Part shown: piece by piece, positions 43,203-51,964 of the stretch | Layout: each line of letters starts with the position of its first letter | Position numbering within the stretch: the first letter of the stretch is position 1 | DNA from: a bacterium | GTDB lineage: Bacteria; Sysuimicrobiota; Sysuimicrobiia; Sysuimicrobiales; Humicultoraceae | Reading direction: 5' to 3' | DNA: 64,000 bases | Assembly (NCBI GenBank): GCA_031082185.1 | Contig: JAVHLI010000001.1 | Location: 1-64,000 of the forward strand | Program-made: the position numbers and the translations under genes | The notes under the pieces: generated by a model | Database searches by the model: none | Told to the model about the DNA's origin: nothing | The model's input: only the letters and a program-made list of their open reading frames with translations

Positions 43203-44282
43203 GTGCTCAACGTCGACTTCAACGCCCTGCTGGAGCATATCCAGGGCTTTGTGGACGCGACCGGCATCGCCGCCTCGATCGACCGGCTGGGGTGGGGGCT
43301 GCTGGCGGTCCTGTTCCTGCTCGGGATCGCGCGGGCGATGACGCGCGGGGACGGCCGGGAGATTGCGGAGGCATTCATCCGCCTGCTGATCGCCGGGACG
43401 CTCCTCCTCTCGGTGGAGGCGATCAGCGAGACCGCCGCTCAGACCTTTGCCTCGTTCTCCCAGGCCGGCTTCCAGGTGCTGGGCAACATCACGAGCGCCG
43501 AGGCGTTCGAGCGGGCGATCCTGCGGATCCTGGCGACCATCGGCGGGATCAACCTGACAGTCCTGCTGGGGCAGGCGGCCGCGGGGGCGGTGGAGGACGT
43601 GTGGATCCTCTCGGCCATCAGCAAGGGAGCGGACGTGCTCGGCCAGATGATCCGCACTGGCATGCTGCTGGTCGGCCTGCTGCTGGCGCTGCTGTATGCG
43701 GTCTTCTACGTAATCACGTTCACCGCCAAGATCATCCTGATGCTGGCCAGCCTGCTGGCGCCGCTGTCGTTCGCGGGCGTGGTGCACCCTCGAACCGAGG
43801 CGTTCGCGTGGCGGTGGCTGCGGGCCGTGCTGCACGCCTGCCTGATCGTGTTCCTGGCCAACCTCGTGCTGTCGGCCGCGCTGTACCTGGGCATCATCGT
43901 GCCGTCTGAGAACATCTCCTTCTCGTTCAACCTGGCCGACCCCGGCCGCTGGCGCGAGCAACTCAACGAGACCTTCCAGGCGCTCTGGCAGCTGGTCATC
44001 CTGCCGGTGGGGGCGCTGGGGGCGCTGCTGTTCGGGGTGCTGTGCCTGCTGCGGGTGGAGACGTTTTCGGCGCAGTTCATCGAGGCGGCCGGGGCAGGAG
44101 CGATGGCGGCGTTTGCGGCGCTGCCGATCAACGTCGTGGCCGCAAGGGCGATTGGCCGGCAGGTGGAGGGCGCGATCGCCGGTGCGGGGTTCCGGGGCGC
44201 CGACCTGGGCCGGTCCCCGGAGGCGCCGCTGTACGTGGTGCCGGTCGGCGGGCCGCCGCCGGGAGGGCCGCGATGGCGCTGA
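43203..44282 (+). CDS. TrbL/VirB6-like polytopic T4SS protein
   Basis: A 359-residue membrane protein with about six to eight hydrophobic segments (WGLLAVLFLLGIARAM, LLVGLLLALLYAVFYVITF, LILPVGALGALLFGVLCLL) and the TrbL-like order after a TrbJ-like gene. VirB6/TrbL forms the inner-membrane part of the translocation channel. The start is GTG with AGGAGG upstream. The 3' end overlaps the next gene by 10 bases. Confidence 0.8.
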   Translation: MLNVDFNALLEHIQGFVDATGIAASIDRLGWGLLAVLFLLGIARAMTRGDGREIAEAFIRLLIAGTLLLSVEAISETAAQTFASFSQAGFQVLGNITSAEAFERAILRILATIGGINLTVLLGQAAAGAVEDVWILSAISKGADVLGQMIRTGMLLVGLLLALLYAVFYVITFTAKIILMLASLLAPLSFAGVVHPRTEAFAWRWLRAVLHACLIVFLANLVLSAALYLGIIVPSENISFSFNLADPGRWREQLNETFQALWQLVILPVGALGALLFGVLCLLRVETFSAQFIEAAGAGAMAAFAALPINVVAARAIGRQVEGAIAGAGFRGADLGRSPEAPLYVVPVGGPPPGGPRWR

Positions 44283-44875
44283 GGCCGGGGCTGCTCGCTA
44301 TCCTGGTCGTCCTCGTGATGGGACAGGCCGCCGCGGCGGCGCTGTATCCGCCCGGGTCGACCAACGCGCTCCTCAGCGCGGTGGATGCCGCGGGTGGGGT
44401 TGTGGAGGTCACGCGCTACTGGCCGGGGCGGCCCATAGACGTGCAGGTGGTCCCCTACCGGCTCTACTTCTGGAACACCTGCCTGCCCGGGGACGGCGCC
44501 ATCCTGATCCTGCTTACCAGTCCCCTGGATCTGCCGCCCCCGTGGGCGATGCTGTCCTCGTACTACGCTCCAGAGACGGAGCCGGCGGCGTTCGTGCGGG
44601 TGCACGTGCTGGGCCGCCTGGGCGGGCTCGTCCGGGAGCTCGGACCCACGCAGCCCATGGTGGCCCGGGCGCTGGCCCAGGCGATCACCCCGGGGACGCC
44701 GGGCTACGAGGCCGTGAAGGCGGCCTGGCCCTACGTGACGTCCCTGCGCACCTACGAGCGCTACGGGTTCGCGACATTCCTGCTCATCCGCTGGGAGTGG
44801 CGGTTTCCCTTCCCCGGCTGCTATGCGCGCGTGGTGAGCGTGCCGGAGGGCTACGGGATTCCGGACGTGCGGTAA
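44273..44875 (+). CDS. Uncharacterised secreted protein of the T4SS operon
   Basis: A 200-residue protein with a signal peptide (LAILVVLVMGQAAAA) and no known motif. The mature part has a Cys (WNTCLPGDGAILILL) and a second in FPFPGCYARVV, which may form a disulfide outside the membrane. It lies between the TrbL-like and VirD4 genes, so it is probably a lineage-specific channel or surface component. It overlaps the end of the TrbL-like gene and shares its operon. Confidence 0.65.
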   Translation: MALRPGLLAILVVLVMGQAAAAALYPPGSTNALLSAVDAAGGVVEVTRYWPGRPIDVQVVPYRLYFWNTCLPGDGAILILLTSPLDLPPPWAMLSSYYAPETEPAAFVRVHVLGRLGGLVRELGPTQPMVARALAQAITPGTPGYEAVKAAWPYVTSLRTYERYGFATFLLIRWEWRFPFPGCYARVVSVPEGYGIPDVR

Positions 44876-44905
44876 CTCCGGCAGGAAGCGGAACGCAGAC
44901 CCCGC

Positions 44906-47677
44906 ATGAGCGCCCATCCGGTCCAACTCAGCCTGCTCAAGTGGGCGATGCTGGGTGTCGCACTGGGGCTCGGTGGGTGGTGGGGACTTGAGGCAGTGCG
45001 CCTGCTCCCGCGCGTGGCGGGTCTGCTCCAGGACGCGGGCTGGGCCGCAGCGGTTCAGGGATTCCGGCCGGGGTGGGGCTGGTGGCTGCTGGCCTGCCAG
45101 GGCGAGCCGGCCTGCCAGGCGGCGTTTGTGGCAGCATGGCGCGACCTGGCCCATCCGTGGCGGCTGCTCGTCCCGGGGGGCCTACTCATTGCTGCTGGCA
45201 CACTGCGCGTGGCCGCCGACCGCACCGCCCGGGGTCCCCACCGCGAGCCCGGCGCGGCGCGCTGGTCGCTGCCCCGGGAGGTCGCGCGCCAGCTCCGTTG
45301 CAGCCCCGACGAGCGGCCTGCCGGCTACGTGGGCTGCATCCCGGGCCTGATGCGCACCCGGGTCCTGCGCCTGCCCGAGCGGCGGCGCTGCTCGCACGTC
45401 CTGCTCATCGGCGGGACCGGCGCCGGCAAGACCTCCCGCTACATGAAGCCCAACCTTCTGGCCGATGCCCGCGACGGGCACTCGGCAGTGGTGATCGACG
45501 TGAAGTTCCCGGATCCGCGCGAGGGGTTGGTGGACGTGCTGCCGGCGTTCCTCGCCTGCGGCCGCGACGTGCAGCTCTTCGCGCCCTGGCACCCTGAAGT
45601 CACGCTGCGCTTCCCGCTGCTGGAGGGCGTCAACACGCTGACCGACGCGATGGACCTGCGGGATCTCGTGATCGGCCACACCGAGCGCCGGTATGAGAAC
45701 CCGTTCTTCCTCAACCTGGAGCGCAAGCTGCTCGCGGCCCTGATCCTGGGCGTGGCCCGGGACGGACTGCGGCCGGCGGGCGATCCCTACCGCGGCCCGG
45801 CGACGCTCGGGCGCATCTACCGGCTGGCCGCCGGCAGCGGCCAGGACCTGCAGCAGTACTTCCTGACGCACCCCGATGCGGAGGTCCGCGCGCAGGTCGT
45901 GGGTCTCTTCGGACTAGAGGACGAGCGCCTACCCGGGATCATGGCCGGGCTGGCCGGCCGCCTGGAGCTGTTCGCCGACCCGCTGCTGGACCGGGCGACG
46001 ACGCCCGCCGACGACCCGCGCGAGCAGGTGAATCCGCAGCAGCTCGGGGTCGCCCCCACGCTGCTCTTCATCGCCCTCTCCCAGACGCGGCTGGCTGGAG
46101 GCCGGGGCAAGCTGCTCCTGCAGGTCCTGGTCCGGATCCTCAACGACGCCCTGATGCGATCCTCGGAACGCTACGGCGGCCGGCTCCCGGTGCACACCAG
46201 CGTCTACCTCGACGAGTTCCCTTCCATGGGGCCGATCCCGGGCATCGGGGAGACGCTGGCAACATTCCGCAGCCGGCGCGTGGCCTATCACCTCGTGCTG
46301 CAGGGGCGCGCCCAGGGTGAGGAGGTCTATGGGGTTACCGGCTTCCGCGCGTTTCTGAACAACCTGCAGACGGTGCTCCTGTTCCCGGCCTGGCTCAAGT
46401 TCGACGACGCCCGCTACTTCAGCGAGGCGCTGGGCAACGCGACAACCGAGCAGCTCACCCGCGGCACCACCCGGCGCGGCGTGCTGCCCCACCAGCGCAC
46501 CACCTACCAGCGGCCGGTGCTGCGGCCGCTGCTGTCGCCGGAAGAGTTCGCGGATGCGCCGGACGACGGAGCCATCCTGATCACCACCGGGCTGCGGCCG
46601 GCGCGGGTCTGGCTGCCCCGCTGGTTCGACCGGCCGGGCTGGCTGCGGGCCGATCCCTTTGCCCGCCTGCGCTCCTTGATGGCGCTTCCACTGGATCTCC
46701 GACGGGTCCAGGAAGCGCACCGCCGGTGGACGCAGGCGCGGTTCCCGTGGCTTGCAGCACTTGAGCCCCCGCCGGCTCCTGAGCGCGATCTTGAGCAATC
46801 TTCAGAGTCCCGAGCCGCAGATCCAGGCCCTGCGCGCGGGGAGCTCTCTGCGCCCGCTGGGCCTGGCCCAGCGGGCGCGCCGCTGGTGGAGCTGCTGCGG
46901 GCGCTGGCGGATGTCCAAACCTCGCCGGCCTGGGCCATCCAGGCGCGCGCCTTTGACTACCGGGGCCGGCTCACCAAGCTCGTACTCCCGCGCGAGGCCA
47001 TAGCGGCGGCGGGCGCAGACGGCCCGGCGCTGCTGCTGCGCTGGCTGGACGCCGGCCTGGTACGATCGGCAGGCCTCCAGGTGGTGCTCCCGGAGGCGAC
47101 CTGCCGGTGTCTGCCGGTAGACCTGCAGGCCGCGTTGCGGCGTCGATTCGGATCGGCCCGGCGCCGCGAACCGGCGATGTCGACGGCTCCTGCAACGACT
47201 CAACCTGCTCCACGTGGAGGAATCAGAGATCTTCCGCTCCTGGCGCTTGAGGCGCTGTGTCGATGGATCCAGGAGCACGGCCGGCATTTCGACGGACATC
47301 CCGCCCGCACCACGTCATCGCCCGTGTACGGCGTGTATCGGCATGAGGAACTGGTCGCCGTGTCCCTCTGCCTCGCCGCCCGGCTGCTCGCACGGTTCAC
47401 ACGAGGCGGTGACTCGAAGGTGCTGTGGGAGGCGTGGCGGGCCAGAGGCTGGCTCCGTCACGACCCCGATGGGGTGACTCTGCGGCTCAGGATTGGGAAC
47501 CGACGGCGGCGCTGGCTGGCCCTCACGTGGGGCGCCTGGCAGACCGCGACGGGACACCGCGCAAGTGACACGACTGTGGAGGGGAGCGAGCATGAAACCC
47601 ATTCCTCCGAAGACAACGGTGCAGCGACGGAAGCTGAGCGTCACGCTGGACGAGACGCTGCTCCAGCAGGTGGATGA
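44906..47677 (+). CDS. virD4: VirD4/TraG-family coupling protein with a C-terminal extension
   Basis: Type IV coupling ATPase of 923 residues that brings the DNA-protein substrate to the channel. Two N-terminal membrane segments (WAMLGVALGLGGWWGLEAV; LLVPGGLLIAAGTLRVAA), Walker A LIGGTGAGKTSRYMKPNLLA (about residue 169) and Walker B VYLDEFPSMGPIPGIGETLA (about 433). After about residue 590 come a Pro-rich linker and two extra regions, the last with WLRHDPDGVTLRLRIGNRRR, which resembles a small domain seen in other mobile-element proteins. Family members are usually 550-700 residues. Confidence 0.92.
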   Translation: MSAHPVQLSLLKWAMLGVALGLGGWWGLEAVRLLPRVAGLLQDAGWAAAVQGFRPGWGWWLLACQGEPACQAAFVAAWRDLAHPWRLLVPGGLLIAAGTLRVAADRTARGPHREPGAARWSLPREVARQLRCSPDERPAGYVGCIPGLMRTRVLRLPERRRCSHVLLIGGTGAGKTSRYMKPNLLADARDGHSAVVIDVKFPDPREGLVDVLPAFLACGRDVQLFAPWHPEVTLRFPLLEGVNTLTDAMDLRDLVIGHTERRYENPFFLNLERKLLAALILGVARDGLRPAGDPYRGPATLGRIYRLAAGSGQDLQQYFLTHPDAEVRAQVVGLFGLEDERLPGIMAGLAGRLELFADPLLDRATTPADDPREQVNPQQLGVAPTLLFIALSQTRLAGGRGKLLLQVLVRILNDALMRSSERYGGRLPVHTSVYLDEFPSMGPIPGIGETLATFRSRRVAYHLVLQGRAQGEEVYGVTGFRAFLNNLQTVLLFPAWLKFDDARYFSEALGNATTEQLTRGTTRRGVLPHQRTTYQRPVLRPLLSPEEFADAPDDGAILITTGLRPARVWLPRWFDRPGWLRADPFARLRSLMALPLDLRRVQEAHRRWTQARFPWLAALEPPPAPERDLEQSSESRAADPGPARGELSAPAGPGPAGAPLVELLRALADVQTSPAWAIQARAFDYRGRLTKLVLPREAIAAAGADGPALLLRWLDAGLVRSAGLQVVLPEATCRCLPVDLQAALRRRFGSARRREPAMSTAPATTQPAPRGGIRDLPLLALEALCRWIQEHGRHFDGHPARTTSSPVYGVYRHEELVAVSLCLAARLLARFTRGGDSKVLWEAWRARGWLRHDPDGVTLRLRIGNRRRRWLALTWGAWQTATGHRASDTTVEGSEHETHSSEDNGAATEAERHAGRDAAPAGG

Positions 47678-47804
47678 ACTGGCGACGTTCCTGGGTGGCG
47701 CGACGGACCGCACGTACATCGTCGAGCAGGCCCTACACCGCATCATCGCCGAGCACAAGGCGTTCCAGCAGTGGCGCAGTCAGCGGAACGACATCAATGC
47801 CTAA
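47592..47804 (+). CDS. Ribbon-helix-helix DNA-binding protein (CopG/MetJ type)
   Basis: A 70-residue protein: basic strand KTTVQRRKLSVTLDETLLQQ, helix DELATFLGGATDRTYIVEQA and a second helix, the pattern of an RHH repressor or relaxosome accessory protein. The ATG has GGAGGGGAG upstream inside the virD4 frame; the two genes overlap by 86 bases in different frames. Its place after virD4 suggests control of transfer genes or an oriT role. The 440 bases after it contain no gene I can support; a GCAGCAGCC/GGCTGCTGC hairpin lies at 48195-48223. Confidence 0.8.
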   Translation: MKPIPPKTTVQRRKLSVTLDETLLQQVDELATFLGGATDRTYIVEQALHRIIAEHKAFQQWRSQRNDINA

Positions 47805-48194
47805 CCTGTTCCGATGCCGGAGCCGAGCGAGACGCCGCCATGGCGGGGGCCGCAGCCCTTCATCTTCCTCCGAGGAACGTGGACCAGTGCGGGACACTTG
47901 CTGGACCACCGCGCGCGGGATGCGAAGGGGCGGGACAGTCCGTTTTCCCAGACGGGACGCGGTGTTGCGCGTTTGGGCCCAGGGCCTAGACTCCCACCAC
48001 CGTCACTGCGGTGGTCCCACGTGTCCCGGGTGGGGCCCGAGGAACGGTGGCGACGGGCCTAATGGGCCCAAGATGCCAAGGACCTACCGCCGGGACTCGT
48101 CCGGGCAAGCCCAGATCACTTGCCCGTCCTGCGCCCCGGCGGTGTGGAGTTCGCGTCTATGGTCTCACATTCGAGGGGTGAGGAGCTCGTGACT

Positions 48195-48223
48195 GCAGCA
48201 GCCTGAGTCCCAGGGGCTGCTGC
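48195..48223 (+). other. Inverted repeat before the CHC2-protein gene
   Basis: GCAGCAGCC and GGCTGCTGC form a 9-bp stem with an 11-base loop. No T-tract follows, so it is not a standard terminator. It may be a leader structure or a protein site in the transfer region. Confidence 0.35.
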
Positions 48224-48243
48224 GCTGTCCGAGGAGGATCACG

Positions 48244-48912
48244 ATGAGCTCGTCGAGCGAGAAAGGAGAGTGGATGCTGCGAGAGATCGCCGAGCTCGCC
48301 CTGTCCGAGCCGATTGGAGCGCTTGAGGTCATCGGTCCACCCGCCCGCTATCTGGACGGGACGTACCTCCGGGTGGCCTGTGACCTGCTGGAGATGGCGG
48401 CGCGGCGTCTCCGCGATGGCACCTTCGACCTCCAGGCGTTCTCGTGCGTGGTCGATGACGCGGCCCGCCACGTCCGGCTCTCCCGTCGCACGGTCGAGAC
48501 GTTGTGGGCGGGGGTATCCCTTCCCCACTCTTCCAGCCGGCGCCGCTCTCGCGGCCCGCAGCCCCTCGCGCGCTTCCGGCCCTACCTGGCGGAGGTGGCC
48601 GGCCGCTACACGCGGCTGCGACGCGTCGGGACACGCTCCATCGGACGCTGCCCCTTCCACGAGGACGCGAAGCCCTCGTTCGTCTGCTACCCCGATGGCC
48701 GCTTCTTCTGCTTCGGGTGCCTCCAGTGGGGCGATGCGGTGGATCTGGTCAGCCGCAAGGAAGGGCTGTCGATTCCCCAGGCTGCGACGCGCCTGGCAGA
48801 GGAGTTCGGGGACAGGCGTAGCGCGCCGCCCATCCTGCGGCAAGGGAAGAAGACGCCCTTGCCTCGGCCGGCCGGCGCGCAGGGAGAGTCGGCACATCTA
48901 CATGGGAGGTGA
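48244..48912 (+). CDS. CHC2 zinc-finger (DnaG N-terminal-like) protein without primase core
   Basis: The 222-residue protein has, around residues 135-185, the primase zinc-binding pattern GRCPFHEDAKPSFVCYPDGR then FFCFGCLQWGDAVDLVSRKE, the CHC2 type of DnaG. The TOPRIM polymerase core is absent. The N-terminal 110 residues are helical and unassigned. In mobile elements such proteins help load or regulate priming on transferred DNA. It overlaps the next small gene's translation start region. The ATG follows GAGGAGG. Confidence 0.8.
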   Translation: MSSSSEKGEWMLREIAELALSEPIGALEVIGPPARYLDGTYLRVACDLLEMAARRLRDGTFDLQAFSCVVDDAARHVRLSRRTVETLWAGVSLPHSSSRRRSRGPQPLARFRPYLAEVAGRYTRLRRVGTRSIGRCPFHEDAKPSFVCYPDGRFFCFGCLQWGDAVDLVSRKEGLSIPQAATRLAEEFGDRRSAPPILRQGKKTPLPRPAGAQGESAHLHGR

Positions 48913-48917
48913 TGGCG

Positions 48918-49226
48918 ATGGTGCACAGAGGTAGGCCGTTGGTGCTGGGGTGGTATGCGTTCCTCGCCTGGAACGTCGTGTTGTTTCACGGCCTAGCCGC
49001 GCTCGACTATCCGGTTCCGGCGAAGGTGCTGGCGGTGGCGGCGAGCGTCGCGCTGGCCGCGTCGTTCCTGGTGCAGATCGCCCTGGTGGTGCGCTCTCAG
49101 GTCCTTCCTGTCGGACCAGGGACACCCCGGGCAGCCATCAACCGTCGCACCGGCGAGGTGCTGTCCGCCAACGGAGACAGCCCGCGGGGACGGCGGCCCG
49201 GCGCCGCAGCGCGGATCGCACGATAG
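48918..49226 (+). CDS. Small two-helix membrane protein
   Basis: About 102 residues with two membrane segments (LGWYAFLAWNVVLFHGLAAL and LAVAASVALAASFLVQIALV) and a basic C-terminal tail (PRGRRPGAAARIAR). I chose the third possible start, 8 bases after GGAGG; GTG 48909 and ATG 48912 are in the same frame. I do not recognise the family. It is part of the post-virD4 gene string of the conjugative module. Confidence 0.55.
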   Translation: MVHRGRPLVLGWYAFLAWNVVLFHGLAALDYPVPAKVLAVAASVALAASFLVQIALVVRSQVLPVGPGTPRAAINRRTGEVLSANGDSPRGRRPGAAARIAR

Positions 49227-49245
49227 AGAGAAGGGAGGCAGACAG

Positions 49246-49647
49246 ATGGTGAACCGTGTCATTCTCATCGGGAGACTCGTACGTGACCCCGAGCTGCGCA
49301 CCGTGCCCTCGGGGCAGGCGCTGGCCCGCTTCACCCTGGCCGTGGACCGGGGCTTTGCCAATGGCCAGGGGGAGCGCGAGGCAGACTTCATCGACATCGT
49401 GGTCTGGCGGGCGCTGGCCGAGCGGGTGGCCGAGCACCTGCGGCGGGGGTGGCTGGTGGGCGTCGAGGGCCGGTTGCAGATCCGCCGCTACGAGACCGCG
49501 CAGGGTAAGCGGCGCAAGGCCGCCGAGGTGGTCGCCGACCGCGTGCGCTTTCTCGACCGCAAGCCTGCCGAGGTGTGTAGCGACGAGGAGCTGTCCGCCG
49601 CCGCCGAGGCGCTGCCCGAGGAGGTCGGGGCCGGTGTGCCCTTCTGA
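49246..49647 (+). CDS. ssb: Single-stranded DNA-binding protein (mobile-element copy)
   Basis: A complete SSB: OB-fold with VNRVILIGRLVRDPELRTVP, ADFIDIVVWRALAERVAEHL and VEGRLQIRRYETAQGKRR, then a short linker and a VPF tail. It is close to the chromosomal SSB at 3564-3956. Conjugative elements often carry their own SSB to protect the entering strand. The ATG has GGGAGG upstream. The stop region overlaps the start of the next small frame by 14 bases. Confidence 0.93.
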   Translation: MVNRVILIGRLVRDPELRTVPSGQALARFTLAVDRGFANGQGEREADFIDIVVWRALAERVAEHLRRGWLVGVEGRLQIRRYETAQGKRRKAAEVVADRVRFLDRKPAEVCSDEELSAAAEALPEEVGAGVPF

Positions 49648-49873
49648 GGGCGACGGCTACCGCGTGGTGCGGGCCTGGGTGGTCCCTGCCGAGGCGATCG
49701 CTCAGGCCCGCGCCTCCCCCGGCCGACTGGCGGCCGTGGCCGGAGACTTCGACCGGGCGCCGGAGGCGGTGGAGGACTGGATGATTGCGGTGTGGCTGAG
49801 TGCGCGGGAGGAGGGGTTTCACGATACGACGGTGGCTGAGCCGTTGGCCGCGATGGTATCAGCGGCGCACTGA
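49634..49873 (+). CDS. Small uncharacterised protein after ssb
   Basis: A 79-residue frame starting at GTG inside the ssb end: GYRVVRAWVVPAEAIAQARA, then LAAVAGDFDRAPEAVEDWMI. It looks protein-like and is coupled to ssb by overlap. The acidic VEDW motif recalls toxin-antitoxin or metallopeptidase-linked regulators, but the similarity is too short for a call. Last gene before the IS630 copy. Confidence 0.45.
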   Translation: MCPSEGDGYRVVRAWVVPAEAIAQARASPGRLAAVAGDFDRAPEAVEDWMIAVWLSAREEGFHDTTVAEPLAAMVSAAH

Positions 49874-49937
49874 GTGACGCGCAATCTGATTGGCCTCTCG
49901 TCATCACTGTCCACATCCAGGAGGCGGCGCTGGACTA

Positions 49938-51055
49938 GTGCTCCACCAAGTTGATTGACCGAGCGTGGTACGATGGGAGCAACAAGCCAATCCATACATG
50001 GGTTGCAGCAGCGGAGGCCCCCATGCGTCCTCTCACGCTTCGCCGCTTGCGTCCCGGCGAACGGCGCCTGTTGCAGGCCAAGCTCCGCACCCCGGCCCTG
50101 CCCGTCTGACTGTACCAGCAGTACCGGATTGTGGCCGAAGCCGCCCGGGGCCGCACCGTCCCCGAGATCGTCGACCGGGTGGGCTGTCACGCGGAGACCG
50201 CCTACTTGCGGACCCATCGGTTCAACACCTCGCGCTCCGAGACATTGGAGTGCCCCATCAACCTCGAGGGCGGGAGCCGATTCTCACCAGCCGACAGGTT
50301 CGGGAGCTGGTCAAGGTCGTCTTGAGCCGCCCCGCCGATTTGGGCCTCCTCTTTGTCGAGTGGTCCACCGCCAAGCTGGCCGCGTACTGCCGCTAGCGGG
50401 GGCTCTTACCCCCGGTCACGGACGAATTGGTGCGACGGGTGCTGCGCCGCGAGGGGGTGACGCCGTTCGAGGAAGAAAGGCGCATCCCCCGCCTCCACGA
50501 GCGGCGGCCGCGAGGCCGAGCGGTGATCTGCTTCGACGAGCACGGGCCGTTGGAACTGCGGCCCATGCCGGGGATCGCGTGGACACGGGTGGGTCATCCG
50601 CGGCGCCTATGAGCCACCTACCGCCGCACCCAGGGGACCGAGCAGTTCCTGGGGTTCTACGATGTCCACGACGATTGTCTGCTGGGCACCTGTCGGCGCC
50701 GGAAGACGGCGCGCGATGTGTTGGCCACCTTCCGGCGGCTCCGTGCCTGCTACACGACTCGACGGCGCTTGTACGTGATCATGGACAATCTGAACACCCA
50801 TCGGCGTCCCGATCTGCGTGCCTTCCACCAGACCCACCGGATCACCGTGGTTTCTACGCCGACGTATGCCAGATGGCTGAATCTCATCGAGCCCCACCTC
50901 GGCGCGATGAAGCGATTCGTGCTCAATGGGTCGGATGATCCGAGCCATCGCGCTCGCCGCCGCGGGATCAGCCGGTATCTGCCCCGGCATAACCGCCGCG
51001 CAGGTAGCACCGCGTGTCCGCTGCACAAGTTCCGGTCCATCAAGTTGGGGGGCGC
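49938..51055 (+). mobile_element. Decayed IS630-family element with terminal repeats and TA flanks
   Basis: The left end GTGCTCCACCAAGTTGATTG and the reverse complement of the right end (GCGCCCCCCAACTTGATGGA) match with few differences, and each end is flanked by TA (49936-49937, 51056-51057), the usual IS630 target duplication. Inside, the transposase runs from ATG 50023 with an early TGA and frame breaks. Segments seen: IVAEAARGRTVPEIVDRVGC, VICFDEHGPLELRPMPG, YVIMDNLNTHRRPDLRAF and WLNLIEPHLGAMKR. The catalytic D, D and E are still readable, but the gene is broken. Size is about 1.12 kb. Confidence 0.8.
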
Positions 51056-51059
51056 TAGG

Positions 51060-51929
51060 TCAAGGTGGACTCACCGGCGCCCGGTCTCCTTCGGTATCCC
51101 AGCCGCCGTACGGCACCCATCCCCCGTCGACCCGGAGCACCACCCCCGTCACTTGCCGCGCGGCCGGACAGAGCAGAAAGCACACGGCCTCAGCGATGTC
51201 TTCCGGCTCGGCGAGGCGGCCAAGCGGCGTGCGTGCCTCAAGCCGAGCTCCGTTGCGCGCCAGCAGTCCGGAGATCTGCTCGGTCCTGACATATCCAGGA
51301 GCGACGGCGTTGACGCGAATGCCCAGCGGCGCCCACTCCACCGCCAGGGCGCGAGTCAGATGGCTGAGTGCGGCCTTGGAGGCGGCGTAGGCCGCCCGCC
51401 CGGGAATGGCGGTCTCGGCGTGGAGAGAGGAAACGTTCACCACAGACGGTTCCGTGCCCCTCAGTAGCAGAGGGAGCGCGGCCTGTGACGAGAAGAACGC
51501 GGCCTTGACGTTAACATCGAACTGACGGTCCCAGTCGCTCTCAGCCAATTGTGCGGACGGACCGACCACCGCTACTCCGGCGTTGTTCACCAGCCCGTCG
51601 AGGTGCCCGGCGGCCGCGCCTGCGGCTTCCAACATCCGCCTGATCTCGCTCACGCTGGCGAGATCACCTCCCACAGGAATCACGGTCGCGCGCCCGGGCA
51701 GGCTCACCACGGCAGCTTCAGCCTGCGCCCGTTCTCGGGCATGGAGGATGACTGTCGCGCCCGCAGCCCCGGCGCGCGCGGCGATCGCGTACCCGATGCC
51801 CCGGCGGGCGCCGGTCACGAGGATCACCCGCCCGTCGAGTTCCATTGCAGCACCCGGATCACGACGCGTGCTGGGCGGCCCCGCCTTGTGCCCTCCGCAG
51901 GGTGCCTGATGATCATCCTGCCTCATCAT
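51060..51929 (-). CDS. SDR-family oxidoreductase, divergent from the GntR operon
   Basis: Classical short-chain dehydrogenase: cofactor motif VILVTGARRGIGYAIAARAG, NNAG in LVNNAGVAVVGPS, catalytic Ser in VVNVSSLHAETAIPGR and YxxxK in AAYAASKAALSHLTRA, end VTGVVLRVDGGW. All catalytic residues are kept. ATG at 51929 follows GGAGGAGG at 8 bases and gives a 28-residue extra N-terminus; an internal Met (51845, before ELDGRVILVTG) gives the usual length. Its start region overlaps the -35 of the opposite gntR promoter. A role in the neighbouring catabolic pathway is inferred. Its 3' end touches the IS630 copy. Confidence 0.88.
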   Translation of the reverse strand: MMRQDDHQAPCGGHKAGPPSTRRDPGAAMELDGRVILVTGARRGIGYAIAARAGAAGATVILHARERAQAEAAVVSLPGRATVIPVGGDLASVSEIRRMLEAAGAAAGHLDGLVNNAGVAVVGPSAQLAESDWDRQFDVNVKAAFFSSQAALPLLLRGTEPSVVNVSSLHAETAIPGRAAYAASKAALSHLTRALAVEWAPLGIRVNAVAPGYVRTEQISGLLARNGARLEARTPLGRLAEPEDIAEAVCFLLCPAARQVTGVVLRVDGGWVPYGGWDTEGDRAPVSPP

Positions 51930-51958
51930 TGACAAGCCCTCCTCCAAGGCGCTAGGAT
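51929..51958 (+). promoter_or_regulatory. gntR operon promoter, giving a leaderless mRNA
   Basis: Consensus TTGACA (51929-51934) and TAGGAT (51953-51958) with 18 bases between. Transcription would start at or next to the gntR ATG (51965), which has no ribosome site. The -35 overlaps the start codons of the divergent SDR gene. Confidence 0.55.
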
Positions 51959-51964
51959 TTACGC

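Noticed and set aside
41873-43909. A 678-codon plus-strand frame in another phase
   Set aside because: Overlaps virB4, TrbJ- and TrbL-like genes and is made of Ala/Gly/Arg/Pro runs without features.
42228-43961. A 577-codon minus-strand frame over the TrbJ- and TrbL-like genes
   Set aside because: Same artefact; no motif, and the plus-strand genes have signal peptides, membrane segments and ribosome sites.
47814-48062. An 82-codon frame after the RHH gene
   Set aside because: No ribosome site, Pro/Arg-rich and no motif; left as non-coding.
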